From positions 63,336 to 127,335 of the forward strand of contig DUCO01000007.1 in assembly GCA_012959765.1 (NCBI GenBank): DNA of 64,000 nt, read 5' to 3'. The notes below the pieces were generated by a model. The model had not been told where the DNA came from. It was given only the letters and a program-made list of their open reading frames with translations, and did not search any database. This DNA comes from Dehalococcoidia bacterium (GTDB lineage Bacteria; Chloroflexota; Dehalococcoidia; Lucifugimonadales; Lucifugimonadaceae). Positions 27,840 through 36,678 of this stretch are shown one piece after another; the stretch's first letter is position 1; the number at the start of each line of letters is the position of its first letter. The position numbers were made by a program, and so were the translations under genes.

Positions 27840-28661
27840 ATGAGAATTGGACTGGTTATGGAGTACGACGGAACAGAGTTCCACGGCTCGCAACTGCAAT
27901 CCAATGCGAGGACAGTGCAGGGTGAACTTGAAAACGCCCTGCGCAAAGTCTTCAACAAGAACATAAGAATGTACCTGGCAAGTCGTACCGACTCCGGAGT
28001 GCATGCAAGGGGGCAGGTTGGTCGCTTCGATGAAGAAACCGACATGCCACCCGACCAGATCAGGAAAGCGTTGAATTACTACATGACAAAAGACGTGCGC
28101 GTTCGTTGTGCACAGCTTGTCTCGGATGGACCCGAAGGGTTCGATCCGCGTAGTGACGCGTCATCACGTACCTACGTGTACACGCTCAACGACGCCCGGT
28201 CTGAACCCGCACTTGGTCGTCACTTTGTGACCCACGTGCGAAAACAACTCGATGTATCGGTGATGAACGAAGCGAGCAAGACTTTTGTCGGCTCGCACGA
28301 CTTCGCTGCCTTTGCAGGCCCGAGCACTCCACCGGATGCGCCAACACAGCGTGACGTTGAATCTGCATCGGTTACCCGTAAGGGCGAAAACATCGAGTTC
28401 AAAATCACAGCAAACGCCTATCTGCACCAGCAGATTCGCAGGATTGCAGGTGTGTTGTACAACGTTGGTACAGGCAAGGTTTCTGGCGACATCGTCGGTC
28501 AACTGCTTGCCACTACCGAACGTGGTACCGCATCGCTCGTAATGCCTGCCGAAGGGCTTTGCCTCGAAGAAATAACGTATAACCGGATTGGCAACGGGTC
28601 GGGAGAGTGCGGATTGCCCGCGATGAACTCTGCTGGATCCGTTGATCTGAGCGTAAACTAG
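27840..28661 (+). CDS. truA: tRNA pseudouridine(38-40) synthase
   Basis: TruA, 273 aa, makes pseudouridine at positions 38-40 of tRNA anticodon arms. The catalytic Asp is D51 in SRTDSGVHARGQV. Other family marks are MEYDGTEFHG at the start and YLHQQIRRIAGVL near the end. It follows rplQ after eight bases, a common arrangement in Gram-positive-type clusters. Confidence 0.96.
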   Translation: MRIGLVMEYDGTEFHGSQLQSNARTVQGELENALRKVFNKNIRMYLASRTDSGVHARGQVGRFDEETDMPPDQIRKALNYYMTKDVRVRCAQLVSDGPEGFDPRSDASSRTYVYTLNDARSEPALGRHFVTHVRKQLDVSVMNEASKTFVGSHDFAAFAGPSTPPDAPTQRDVESASVTRKGENIEFKITANAYLHQQIRRIAGVLYNVGTGKVSGDIVGQLLATTERGTASLVMPAEGLCLEEITYNRIGNGSGECGLPAMNSAGSVDLSVN

Positions 28662-28685
28662 GGCGTCAATAAGTACGGACTGAAC

Positions 28686-29516
28686 ATGGTTACCAAGCTA
28701 AAGCATTACAACCCAAAAGCCGCTGAACTGATCAACGACTGGCAAGTCATAGACGCCAGTGGTCAGATTCTCGGCCGACTCGCAACTCAGGTGGCGACAT
28801 TCCTGATGGGCAAACACAAGCCCGCGTACGTGCCGCACATGCTCACGGGCGATTTTGTCGTTGTGACCAACGCCAAGCTGATCAAAGTTACCGGCCTTAA
28901 GGCTGAACAGAAGATCTACAGGCGTCACAGTCAGTACCCCGGAAACCTCAAAGAGATTCCGTATGCTCGCATGCAGGAACGACAGCCAGAACGAATTATC
29001 GAACTGGCCGTCAAGGGAATGCTGCCCAAGAACAAGCTCGGCCGACAGATGCTCAAGCGTCTGAAGGTCTACGCAGGTGCTGAGCACCTGCACGAGGCTC
29101 AGATTCTCGGATCAGAACGACGTGAGGCTCGCGAAGAGGCAGCAGCAGTAAAAACTGAAGCCGCCTCCGTTGAAGCTGCAAAGGCCGCCGCCAAGAAACC
29201 TGCCGCCCCAAAGAAAACGGCAACTGCACCCAAGGCCGAAGCCGCTGCGGTAGCAACTGAAGCAGTAGAAACTGCTGAAGCTGCGCCAAAGAAAGCCCCG
29301 GCCAAGAAAGCTCCTGCTAAGAAAGCTGCGGCCAAAAAGCCGGCAGCCAAGAAGCCTGCTGCAAAGAAACCCGCAGCGAAGAAGGCAACTGCCGCCAAAA
29401 AGCCAGCTGCAAAGAAGACCGCCGCCAAAAAGCCCGCTGCTAAAAAGCCGGCTGCAAAGAAGACCGCCGCCAAAAAGCCAGCCGCAAAAGCAGCTAGCGA
29501 CTCGGGAGAGAAATAG
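28686..29516 (+). CDS. rplM: 50S ribosomal protein L13 with a long Lys-Ala-Pro tail
   Basis: L13, 276 aa, about twice the normal length. The conserved part covers roughly the first 140 residues (WQVIDASGQILGRLATQVA, GDFVVVTNAKLIKVTG, MLPKNKLGRQMLKRLKVY). The remaining 130 residues are low complexity, at first mixed Ala/Glu, then repeated AAKKPAAKK units like those on L5. The frame is unbroken and directly continues into the rpsI start, so the tail is real in the sequence. In function it may bind rRNA or DNA non-specifically; this is inference. Confidence 0.95.
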   Translation: MVTKLKHYNPKAAELINDWQVIDASGQILGRLATQVATFLMGKHKPAYVPHMLTGDFVVVTNAKLIKVTGLKAEQKIYRRHSQYPGNLKEIPYARMQERQPERIIELAVKGMLPKNKLGRQMLKRLKVYAGAEHLHEAQILGSERREAREEAAAVKTEAASVEAAKAAAKKPAAPKKTATAPKAEAAAVATEAVETAEAAPKKAPAKKAPAKKAAAKKPAAKKPAAKKPAAKKATAAKKPAAKKTAAKKPAAKKPAAKKTAAKKPAAKAASDSGEK

Positions 29517-29912
29517 TTGACTAGCCAGCAGTACTACTACGGTACAGGCCGTCGAAAGACCGCCATCGCCCGTGTTCGGGTGTACAACACTCCGGGCGGT
29601 TCAACCGTCAACGGTAAGCCAATCGACGAAGTATTCACCGTTGGCGCATGGCTTCGACAGGCTGTCAGCCCGCTTGGAGCAACCGGCCTCACCGACAAGG
29701 TGACCGTCGTTGCCAAGACCCACGGTGGCGGTTCAGGTGGACAGGCTGGTGCGTTCGCACACGGTCTGGCACGAGCTCTCGTTGTAATGGACGAGAACAA
29801 CCGCAAGGTACTTCGTGATGCTGGTCTTATGACCCGTGACTCTCGAATGAAGGAAAGCAAGAAGTACGGTCTCAAAAAAGCCCGCAAGGCACCTCAGTAC
29901 ACAAAGAGGTAA
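29517..29912 (+). CDS. rpsI: 30S ribosomal protein S9
   Basis: S9, 131 aa, whose C-terminal tail reaches the P-site tRNA. TTG start directly after the rplM stop, with GGGAG eight bases upstream. YYGTGRRKTAIARVRVYN at the start and RKAPQYTKR at the end are the family signature. Confidence 0.97.
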   Translation: MTSQQYYYGTGRRKTAIARVRVYNTPGGSTVNGKPIDEVFTVGAWLRQAVSPLGATGLTDKVTVVAKTHGGGSGGQAGAFAHGLARALVVMDENNRKVLRDAGLMTRDSRMKESKKYGLKKARKAPQYTKR

Positions 29913-29950
29913 ATCGCCACTCTCGCAATCCGATCAATGTGATCAACAAA

Positions 29951-29984
29951 GAAGCCCCGAACATTTTCGTTCGGGGCTTCTTTT
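29951..29984. terminator. intrinsic terminator closing the ribosomal block (bidirectional)
   Basis: GAAGCCCCGAAC and GTTCGGGGCTTC form a 12-bp perfect stem with the loop ATTTTC, followed by TTTT on the plus strand; upstream AAAG gives a shorter T-run for the opposite strand. It lies between the converging rpsI and prmC genes and can serve both. Confidence 0.92.
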
Positions 29985-30023
29985 CGTTATTGGAGGATGG
30001 TCGATGGTGTGAGACCGACTAAC

Positions 30024-30878
30024 TCAAGCCCGTTCGATCGACACGCATCTCGTAAGCCCTGTCAGATCGGTAAGCAGCGAAATCCCTGCGTGCGGGAACT
30101 GCTCCAACGCCAGCTCCATCACTGCGTCTTCGATCGGCGGGTCGATCTCGACATAAGCAGCGCTTGCGTTCGGACTCAACAGCTTCGAAATGCCCACAAA
30201 CAGCGGCCTAATAAGATCAAGACCATCAGAACCACCGTCCAGAGCCAAAACGGGCTCTCTGGCGACCTCTGCTTGAAGCCCGGGCATCGCACTCGTGAGT
30301 ATGTATGGTGGATTCGACACGATTACGTCGAACTCACCAGAAAGCGGGTCCGACAGGTTGCCTTCATACAAATCCAGCTCCGCCCCAAGGTCGGTGGCGT
30401 TCTGCTGAGCGATCGTCAGTGTATCTGCCGAAATATCGGTCGCATGAACCTCGGCAGAAGGAAGCTCAAGTGCAATCGACACGGCAATCGCACCCGAGCC
30501 TGTGCAAATGTCAGCGATTCGAGGATTCTCAATCCCAAGTTCACGCACGAACGCCAATGTTTGAACGACAATCTGCTCAGTCTCAGGACGCGGAATCAGA
30601 ACAGCGTCGCTCACCTTGAACTGTCGACGGAAAAACTCGGCGTTGCCAGTGATGTACTGAAGCGGTTCACGTCCCAGTCGACGCACAACCAGCGATTCAA
30701 GAAGCTCAAGCCGATCAGCCGGTGGTGGGTCGAGAAGATTACCCAGTTGCTGGGCAGCCGACCACTCGAACGCGCTCCTCAGCAGCAGCCGTGCATCGAT
30801 TCCCGCGTCTTCAATGCCTACACCAGATAGGCGTGCGGTTATCGACTGAATGAGTGATGAAACGTTTTCGGCAGCCAC
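30024..30878 (-). CDS. prmC: peptide chain release factor N5-glutamine methyltransferase
   Basis: PrmC, 284 aa, methylates the Gln of the GGQ motif in release factors; prfA lies just upstream in the same operon. The catalytic NPPY motif is in VSNPPYILT, and the SAM site in ADICTGSGAIAVSIAL. The frame is open through prfA, but GTG at 30878 (MAAENVSSLIQSITARL) starts 11 bases after the prfA stop and gives the family's length. Confidence 0.95.
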   Translation of the reverse strand: MAAENVSSLIQSITARLSGVGIEDAGIDARLLLRSAFEWSAAQQLGNLLDPPPADRLELLESLVVRRLGREPLQYITGNAEFFRRQFKVSDAVLIPRPETEQIVVQTLAFVRELGIENPRIADICTGSGAIAVSIALELPSAEVHATDISADTLTIAQQNATDLGAELDLYEGNLSDPLSGEFDVIVSNPPYILTSAMPGLQAEVAREPVLALDGGSDGLDLIRPLFVGISKLLSPNASAAYVEIDPPIEDAVMELALEQFPHAGISLLTDLTGLTRCVSIERA

Positions 30879-30889
30879 GCGACCCCTGC

Positions 30890-31972
30890 TTAGTCGCCGA
30901 CTGCGGCCAGTTTTCGAGCCTGCTCTTCTTGCAGCAGCGCATCGATAAACCCGTCCAATTCGCCGCTCAGAACGTTCTGCATCTGGTGGCTCGTGTAGCC
31001 AATGCGGTGATCTGTAATACGTGACTGCGGGAAGTTGTACGTGCGAATCTTCTCCGAACGGTCGCCGGTGCCAACCTGCGCCTTGCGATTCGCGCTTTCC
31101 TCTTCGTGTCGCTTCCGCAACTCCATGTCCCAGAGTCGTGAACGCAGGATTTCCATTCCCTGAAGCTTGTTCTGTAGTTGTGATCGTTCGTTCTGGCACT
31201 GCACAACAAGGCCACTGGGCAGGTGAGTGATTCGGATAGCAGTGGCCACTTTGTTTACGTTTTGACCACCGGCTCCACCGGAGTGAAATACGTCGATTTT
31301 AAGATCGTTGTCTTCGATCACAAGGTCGAGTTCTTCTGCCTTTGGCATCACCGCGACCGTAGCGGTTGAAGTATGAATACGTCCCTGAGATTCGGTCGAC
31401 GGCACACGCTGAACCCGATGCACTCCACTTTCGAGGTGCAATCGTTGGTACGCACGTTCACCTTCGATCTCGAAAGTCACCTCTTTGATGCCACCCACCC
31501 CGGTCGCGTTCTCGCTGAGGATTTTCATCTTCCACTTACGGCTCTCAGCGTAGCGCTGGTACATGCGGAATACTTCGGCGGCAAAGAGGCCAGCTTCATC
31601 GCCGCCGGCCCCTGCTCGCACTTCAACCACGGCATCAGCGTGTTCGGTTTCGTCCTTCGGGAGCAGTTCGATTTTGATATCTGCGAAAAGAGTTTCCAGT
31701 TTTTCTTTGAGCTCTTCAGCTTCGACGTTTGCCATCTCGATAACTTCTGGATCGTCCTCTTCAGCAATCATTTCTTCAGCGCCATCGAGGTTTTTTTGCG
31801 CGCTCGTCATCTCGTTCCAGAGTTCAACGACGTGCTGGAGCTGGCTGTATTCCTGGCCTAACTTCCGAATCGCGTTCGGATCCGACGCGGTTTCGGGCTG
31901 CGACATTAGTCGTTCAACCTCGCCATGCCGATCGGCGATTTCCTTGAGACGGGCTTCCATTGATTGCTGCAT
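30890..31972 (-). CDS. prfA: peptide chain release factor 1
   Basis: RF1, 360 aa, ends translation at UAA and UAG. The GGQ loop is in HSGGAGGQNVNKVATAIR and the codon-reading tripeptide region in RVQRVPSTESQGRIHTS, where the usual PAT reads PST; the RF2-type SPF is absent. Normal length. Partner of PrmC downstream. Confidence 0.96.
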   Translation of the reverse strand: MQQSMEARLKEIADRHGEVERLMSQPETASDPNAIRKLGQEYSQLQHVVELWNEMTSAQKNLDGAEEMIAEEDDPEVIEMANVEAEELKEKLETLFADIKIELLPKDETEHADAVVEVRAGAGGDEAGLFAAEVFRMYQRYAESRKWKMKILSENATGVGGIKEVTFEIEGERAYQRLHLESGVHRVQRVPSTESQGRIHTSTATVAVMPKAEELDLVIEDNDLKIDVFHSGGAGGQNVNKVATAIRITHLPSGLVVQCQNERSQLQNKLQGMEILRSRLWDMELRKRHEEESANRKAQVGTGDRSEKIRTYNFPQSRITDHRIGYTSHQMQNVLSGELDGFIDALLQEEQARKLAAVGD

Positions 31973-32060
31973 GTATTGAGGTTACCAGTAACTCGCAAAA
32001 AGGCACGAAATCTGAGCGATGCCCAGTTGGCCAAAAAAGACGGAGAGCGAGTGAATTTCG

Positions 32061-33344
32061 CTACTGGTTTCCGGTTGAGCGTACGTGTTCTGCTATTGCT
32101 GCGGCATCGAGAGTGACCTCTGATTGGGCACCACCTTCTCCAAGGCTCTTTACCGACGCCACGCCGTTTTCGACTTCACGATCGCCCAGTATCACCACGT
32201 TCAAAGCGTTCTGGCTGTTGGCATATCGCATCTGTGCTTTCATCGAACGTTTCGGAGCGAGCACGGTTGAAATGTCTTTCGCCCTGAGTCCTGCTGCCAG
32301 AGTTGAACCCGCACTTCCAGCATCACCAAGAGTCACAACAACAACGTCTGGGCCCTTCGAAGCTTTCACAGGAAGTTCCTGCTTTTTCAACTCCATAATC
32401 AGCCGTTCGAGCCCACCGGCAAAACCGATTCCCGGTGTTTCTTGACCGCCGAGAATGCCCATTAGCGGGTCGTACCGCCCTCCGGCAATAAGGGTTCCCT
32501 GGCTACCGGCATCAGCAGGTTCGAACTCGAACACGGTTCGGTTGTAGTAGTCGAGTCCACGAACCAAACGGTGATCGACGGTATACGAAAAATCCGGGTA
32601 CGCCTGCTTCAAATTGTCGAGAAGCACTAACAAAACTTCCCAGTGTTCCTTGGCTTCTCCGGTGATGTAGTCGACAGACTTTGGTGCGGCATCGGCGAGC
32701 GCCTGAGTCTCACGAGCCTTCGAGTCTAGAACTCGAAGCGGCGCCCGTTTCAGTCGATCCTGATCAACCTTTGGCAACTGATCGACCACGCCCAAAAAGT
32801 ATTTATCGAGATCGTTGATGTAATCGGCACGGCCTTCTGCATCACCAAGACTGTTGATCCGAAGAGTGACGTCTTTTATCCCGAGATCGGCAATGTACTT
32901 CCAGCCGAGTTCGATAACTTCAGCGTCGACCTCAGGCGAAGGATCGCCGATAGCCTCAACGCCAAACTGGTGGAACTGGCGAACACGACCCGCCTGCGGA
33001 CGCTCGTATCGGAACATTGCCGCGGCATAGAACAATCGCACCGGCTGTGGCAGGTTGTGCATTCCGTTTTCGATATAAGCGCGACACACCGAAGCTGTTC
33101 CTTCGGGGCGAAGCGTGATCATGTCGCCGCCATGGTCATCGAACGAGTACATCTCTTTCTGAACGATGTCAGTTTCGTTGCCGACTCCCCGTTCGAATAG
33201 GTTAGTATCTTCGAAAGTTGGTGTGTCGATCCGCCTGTATCCGAACTGGTGCGCCACCTTGCGAGCGGTGTTGTACACCTTGCCCCAGTAAGGCTGATCA
33301 TCGGGAAGTATGTCGGCGGTGCCGCGAGGGCGCTTGAAGTTCAT
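32061..33344 (-). CDS. hisS: histidine--tRNA ligase
   Basis: Class II HisRS, 427 aa. Motif 2 appears as FRYERPQAGRVRQFHQFGVE, the histidine-specific LVRGLDYYNRTVFEF follows, motif 3 is GIGFAGGLERLI, and a C-terminal anticodon-binding domain completes it. It lies between guaB3 and prfA in one minus-strand run. Confidence 0.97.
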   Translation of the reverse strand: MNFKRPRGTADILPDDQPYWGKVYNTARKVAHQFGYRRIDTPTFEDTNLFERGVGNETDIVQKEMYSFDDHGGDMITLRPEGTASVCRAYIENGMHNLPQPVRLFYAAAMFRYERPQAGRVRQFHQFGVEAIGDPSPEVDAEVIELGWKYIADLGIKDVTLRINSLGDAEGRADYINDLDKYFLGVVDQLPKVDQDRLKRAPLRVLDSKARETQALADAAPKSVDYITGEAKEHWEVLLVLLDNLKQAYPDFSYTVDHRLVRGLDYYNRTVFEFEPADAGSQGTLIAGGRYDPLMGILGGQETPGIGFAGGLERLIMELKKQELPVKASKGPDVVVVTLGDAGSAGSTLAAGLRAKDISTVLAPKRSMKAQMRYANSQNALNVVILGDREVENGVASVKSLGEGGAQSEVTLDAAAIAEHVRSTGNQ

Positions 33345-33415
33345 GTGAATGATTGTCTCTTAAACGAAGGCACCAGCACATCACTGCGCAGGTGCCAAAA
33401 TCACGATTTGTGCGG

Positions 33416-34558
33416 CTAGCTACCGAGGCCAGCTCGCTGGTAGATCTTGCCTTCTGTCTTCATAGCAGGAGCGTAAACCATTCGAGCCTTGTTCATCTCT
33501 CGAAGAGTTTCTGCACCCACGTAACCCATGCAAACCTGCAGGGCTCCGACAAGGTTCAACGTACCGTCTGTGCGTGATGATGGACCGTAAAGCAGCTCGT
33601 GCAAGCTGTATTCCGTGCCCATGTTGATTCGCGTTCCACGGGGAAGTGAATCGTGCCAAGTAGCCATGCCCCAGTGATAACCATGAGCCGGAGACTCTTC
33701 GGTCTTGGCGAACGGGCTGCCGATCATCACAGCGTTTGCTCCGGCTGCGAACGACTTACATACGTCACCACCGGTTCGGATTCCGCCATCGGTAATGATC
33801 GGGATGTACTTCCCGGTTTCCTTGAAGAAATCATCTCGGGCAGCTGCACACTCGATCGTGGCGCTGACCTGCGGGATACCGATTCCGAGCACTTCTCGAC
33901 TTGTGCAAACCGATCCGGGCCCAACGCCAACCATGACGCCCTGAATCCCCTGCTGCATCAGTTCCTTGGTCACTTCGTAAGAAACGGTGTTTCCTACCAG
34001 CACCGGAACGTTGAGATCTTTGATCAGGTCGGCGAATACAAGACCCTTGAGACTCTTGGACGAGTGTCGTGCGGTAACAACTGTTCCCTGCACAACAATC
34101 ATGTCGGCACCGGCTTCGACAGCCAGGGGAGCCATACGCTTTGCGTTCTGAGGTACAAACGAAACAGCGGCTATTCCGCCGTTTTTTTTCACTTCCTCAA
34201 CCTTCTTCGCAATAAGTTCGGGCTTCTGCGGGGCAGCGTAGATGCGCTGCATGATCGCCGTTGCTTCTTCTCGGGGTGAGGCTGCGATCTCTTCATATAC
34301 CGCCGTGGTGTCTTCATAGCGGGTGTGCAACCCGTCCATGTTCATCACGCCCAGGCCACCGGCCTTGGTCATTTCTATGGCGAATTTTGGATCAACCACC
34401 GCATCCATTGCTGACGCAATAAATGGGATTTCTAGCTTGACACCGTCGAAATTCGTCGTCAGGTCAGCCATTTCCGGGTTAATCGTGATGTCGCCGGGGG
34501 CAATGGCTACATCGTCGAATCCGTATGCGGGCTTAAGTTCCTTGAAGTTACGGGGCAC
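33416..34558 (-). CDS. guaB3: GuaB3-family IMP dehydrogenase-related protein
   Basis: A 380-aa TIM-barrel protein of the IMPDH/GMPR superfamily without the CBS domains of true GuaB. The loop with the catalytic Cys is present (GVGPGSVCTSREVLG), as is the phosphate-binding IITDGGIRTGGDV region. The length and the opening YGFDDVAIAPGDITINP match the GuaB3 group known from actinobacteria and cyanobacteria; members are thought to act on GMP/IMP. Start GTG at 34558 with GAGGAG eight bases before it. A structured leader lies upstream. Confidence 0.88.
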   Translation of the reverse strand: MPRNFKELKPAYGFDDVAIAPGDITINPEMADLTTNFDGVKLEIPFIASAMDAVVDPKFAIEMTKAGGLGVMNMDGLHTRYEDTTAVYEEIAASPREEATAIMQRIYAAPQKPELIAKKVEEVKKNGGIAAVSFVPQNAKRMAPLAVEAGADMIVVQGTVVTARHSSKSLKGLVFADLIKDLNVPVLVGNTVSYEVTKELMQQGIQGVMVGVGPGSVCTSREVLGIGIPQVSATIECAAARDDFFKETGKYIPIITDGGIRTGGDVCKSFAAGANAVMIGSPFAKTEESPAHGYHWGMATWHDSLPRGTRINMGTEYSLHELLYGPSSRTDGTLNLVGALQVCMGYVGAETLREMNKARMVYAPAMKTEGKIYQRAGLGS

Positions 34559-34583
34559 CTTCTGGGCTCCTCACATCGGTTAC

Positions 34584-34678
34584 GAGCCGAATTTACTAAT
34601 TCCTACTTGAAATACGTCCTTCCGGCACGTCGGTGTCCGGAGGTGATTACGAATTTCGCCGCAGGTAAATTCGGACTC
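34584..34678 (-). promoter_or_regulatory. structured 5' leader of guaB3, candidate cis-regulatory RNA
   Basis: Read on the minus strand, GTCCGAATTTAC-side and GTAAATTCGG-side arms (plus strand 34587-34596 and 34665-34674) form a perfect 10-bp stem, extended by three pairs GAG/CTC beyond a one-base bulge. Within the 68 enclosed bases, CCT-CCGG-A-CAC-CGAC-GTG-CCGG-A-AGG folds into a 10-bp hairpin with two single-A bulges and a tetraloop. A TATACT (34679-34684) would start transcription at or inside the outer stem. It does not match the purine, PreQ1, SAM or T-box patterns I know. The rest of the 34559-34877 gap shows no gene apart from a doubtful 53-codon frame at 34793. Confidence 0.5.
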
Positions 34679-34877
34679 AGTATACCCTCAGATATCGCCC
34701 TTCGTACACCCTGAAATTACGGCAACGTTAAAGGTCTCAAAAATTGCCAGAATGCTGTGCTAGCCTGAGTACCAATTTTCACGATTAGTAGCATGAAAAT
34801 TCCTAAGATACTTGCACCAATTTCGCCTGATGATGGCACCGGGCGTCTTGCAAGTCCATTCATAAGGACAGTCGACG

Positions 34878-35624
34878 ATGACCGAACGCAATATGGATGC
34901 GATTGCAAATCTCGAAATAGAAGCCCGCAAAGTTGCAGCGGGAATCAAGGCTAATCAGGGAACGGCACTTTCGACTTTAGCGCAACCGTCCCGTGAATCG
35001 GAATTGCGATCTACGGTGCTCCAGCGCCTGTCGACGGTGGTACTGACATATGTGGTTGGTCTCGTCGTGACGCAGAAGCATTCACTGCATTTCGAATGGT
35101 GGGAGCGACATTTCGGTACGAATATAACAAACGATCAAAAAATGACTAACGCTGCAGCTGTTTTTGACAGTATGAGCTCTATTACGTTCCTGTCTGCATA
35201 TTCGACCCTAGAGGCTTTGATTCGACAAATCCTGTATTCATTCGACCCAAATGCTTGCAATGAGAGCACTGCAGGGTATTGGAAAGTACGCACCTATTTA
35301 TTTGAGCACCACCTGATACTCGAACATCAAGACTATTCTTCGATGTTTCAACTGACTTCCACACTCAGAAACTGCATTCATAATCAAGGTGTGTATCGAC
35401 ATGCGATCGATAAGGAGTTGATCATTGAACACAATCAAATCAGATACACGTTCTTGAATATGATTCCGCCGAATTGTCTACAACAAGAGAATCTTCTTTC
35501 TTTGTTGTCTGAGATGGGAGAGATGATATTCGATATCCTCAGCGATCCAAATGTGAAAAACCTCAGCTTTATGGAAGATCATTCGGAGAAGTTGGGCACT
35601 CACGACACTGCTCTTCCGTTGTAG
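34878..35624 (+). CDS. hypothetical protein, AT-richer than its neighbours
   Basis: A 248-aa protein I do not recognise. It looks mostly helical, with a moderately hydrophobic stretch (LSTVVLTYVVGLVVTQ) near residue 55 and a central conserved-looking segment LTSTLRNCIHNQGVYRH. An Arg-Asn-x-x-His motif in that setting recalls HEPN-like proteins, but the spacing is R-x3-H, shorter than the standard R-x4-6-H, so this is only a hint. The start has AAGGA about nine bases upstream. Codons are richer in A and T than in flanking genes, and it interrupts housekeeping genes, so horizontal arrival is plausible. Confidence 0.75.
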   Translation: MTERNMDAIANLEIEARKVAAGIKANQGTALSTLAQPSRESELRSTVLQRLSTVVLTYVVGLVVTQKHSLHFEWWERHFGTNITNDQKMTNAAAVFDSMSSITFLSAYSTLEALIRQILYSFDPNACNESTAGYWKVRTYLFEHHLILEHQDYSSMFQLTSTLRNCIHNQGVYRHAIDKELIIEHNQIRYTFLNMIPPNCLQQENLLSLLSEMGEMIFDILSDPNVKNLSFMEDHSEKLGTHDTALPL

Positions 35625-35691
35625 ATTGCATTAAGGCCCGACACCATTGACTTGAAGAGCGAGCCGGGGCAGTTATCATCACTATTCAACT

Positions 35692-36678
35692 ATGAACTAT
35701 TCAGGCAGCATTACCGACGTTTCTGGCATCACGGTTGGACACTACACCGACCTCGAGAACGGGACCGGTTGCACCGTGGTTCTGAGCGATCCGCCCGCCA
35801 ACGCGGGCATGGAAGTGCGTGGTGCTGCTCCCGGTAGCAGAGAAACCGCGCTGCTCGATCCGCTCGCGGGCGCCCCGTGGGTCAACGGGATAACGCTGAC
35901 GGGCGGTAGCGCGTTCGGGTTGGATTCACCCGGTGGTGTGGTTCGCTACTTGGAAGAACAGGGTGTGGGTGTGAATACCGGACGCACCCGAATTCCTTTA
36001 GTCCCAGCAGCTGTAGTGTTCGATCTTGGCTTTATCAACAATGCTGTTCGCCCAACCGCAGATGACGGTTACGCTGCGGCAGTCAGTGCTTCTGCGAACG
36101 TAACAACAGGTAATGTCGGCGCTGGAACCGGGTCTACCGTGGGTAAGTTGCTGGGCAACAAGTTTTCTATTAAAGGCGGTGTAGGAACAGCGTCTATTCG
36201 CATGCCCAACGGAGCTACCGTCGGCGCTTTGATGGTCGTCAACGCTATGGGTGGTGTTGTCGATCCCGATACCGGCGAAATTATTGCCGGACCCCAAACA
36301 GAAGCTGGCTTTGCAAATTCGATTGACTTGATGATCGAACATCCACCCAAAGACCGCGGGTTCTTCCGCAATACGACCATCGGGGTCGTCGCTACCGACG
36401 CACCTCTCGACAAGATTGGCGCCATTCGACTCGCCATTGCTGGACAGGACGGAATCGCACTCGCCATCCGACCTTCCCACACCGCCAACGACGGCGACAC
36501 CATGTTTGCCCTTTCGACCGGAACGCACCCCGACCCAGTAGCCGGCGACGTGCTTCACGCCGCTGCGCTAAAGGCGGTTACCGGAGCGATACTGAACGCA
36601 ATCGAATCTGCTGAAACCCTAGGTGGAATTATGTCGGCAGCCGACGCAAAAGCTGCTCAGACGGGGTCAACAAACTAA
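35692..36678 (+). CDS. P1 family (DmpA-type) peptidase
   Basis: A 328-aa member of the S58/P1 self-processing family (L-aminopeptidase/D-esterase and beta-peptidyl aminopeptidase relatives). It begins GSITDVSGITVGHYTD, has GGSAFGLDSPGGV, and the cleavage site FFRNTTIGVVATDA, where the precursor is cut before a Thr that becomes the N-terminal nucleophile of the small chain. No signal peptide is seen, so it should be cytoplasmic. The substrate cannot be told. Its stop overlaps the next ATG (TAATG). Confidence 0.9.
   Translation: MNYSGSITDVSGITVGHYTDLENGTGCTVVLSDPPANAGMEVRGAAPGSRETALLDPLAGAPWVNGITLTGGSAFGLDSPGGVVRYLEEQGVGVNTGRTRIPLVPAAVVFDLGFINNAVRPTADDGYAAAVSASANVTTGNVGAGTGSTVGKLLGNKFSIKGGVGTASIRMPNGATVGALMVVNAMGGVVDPDTGEIIAGPQTEAGFANSIDLMIEHPPKDRGFFRNTTIGVVATDAPLDKIGAIRLAIAGQDGIALAIRPSHTANDGDTMFALSTGTHPDPVAGDVLHAAALKAVTGAILNAIESAETLGGIMSAADAKAAQTGSTN

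Noticed and set aside
30879-31199. 107-codon N-terminal extension of prmC
   Set aside because: It lies wholly within prfA in another frame, shows no family resemblance, and GTG 30878 gives the normal PrmC length.
34793-34954. 53-codon frame starting MKIPKILAPISPDDG, overlapping the hypothetical gene
   Set aside because: It overlaps the better supported frame at 34878, has no Shine-Dalgarno sequence and ends in an uncharacteristic Ser/Arg/Cys-rich tail.
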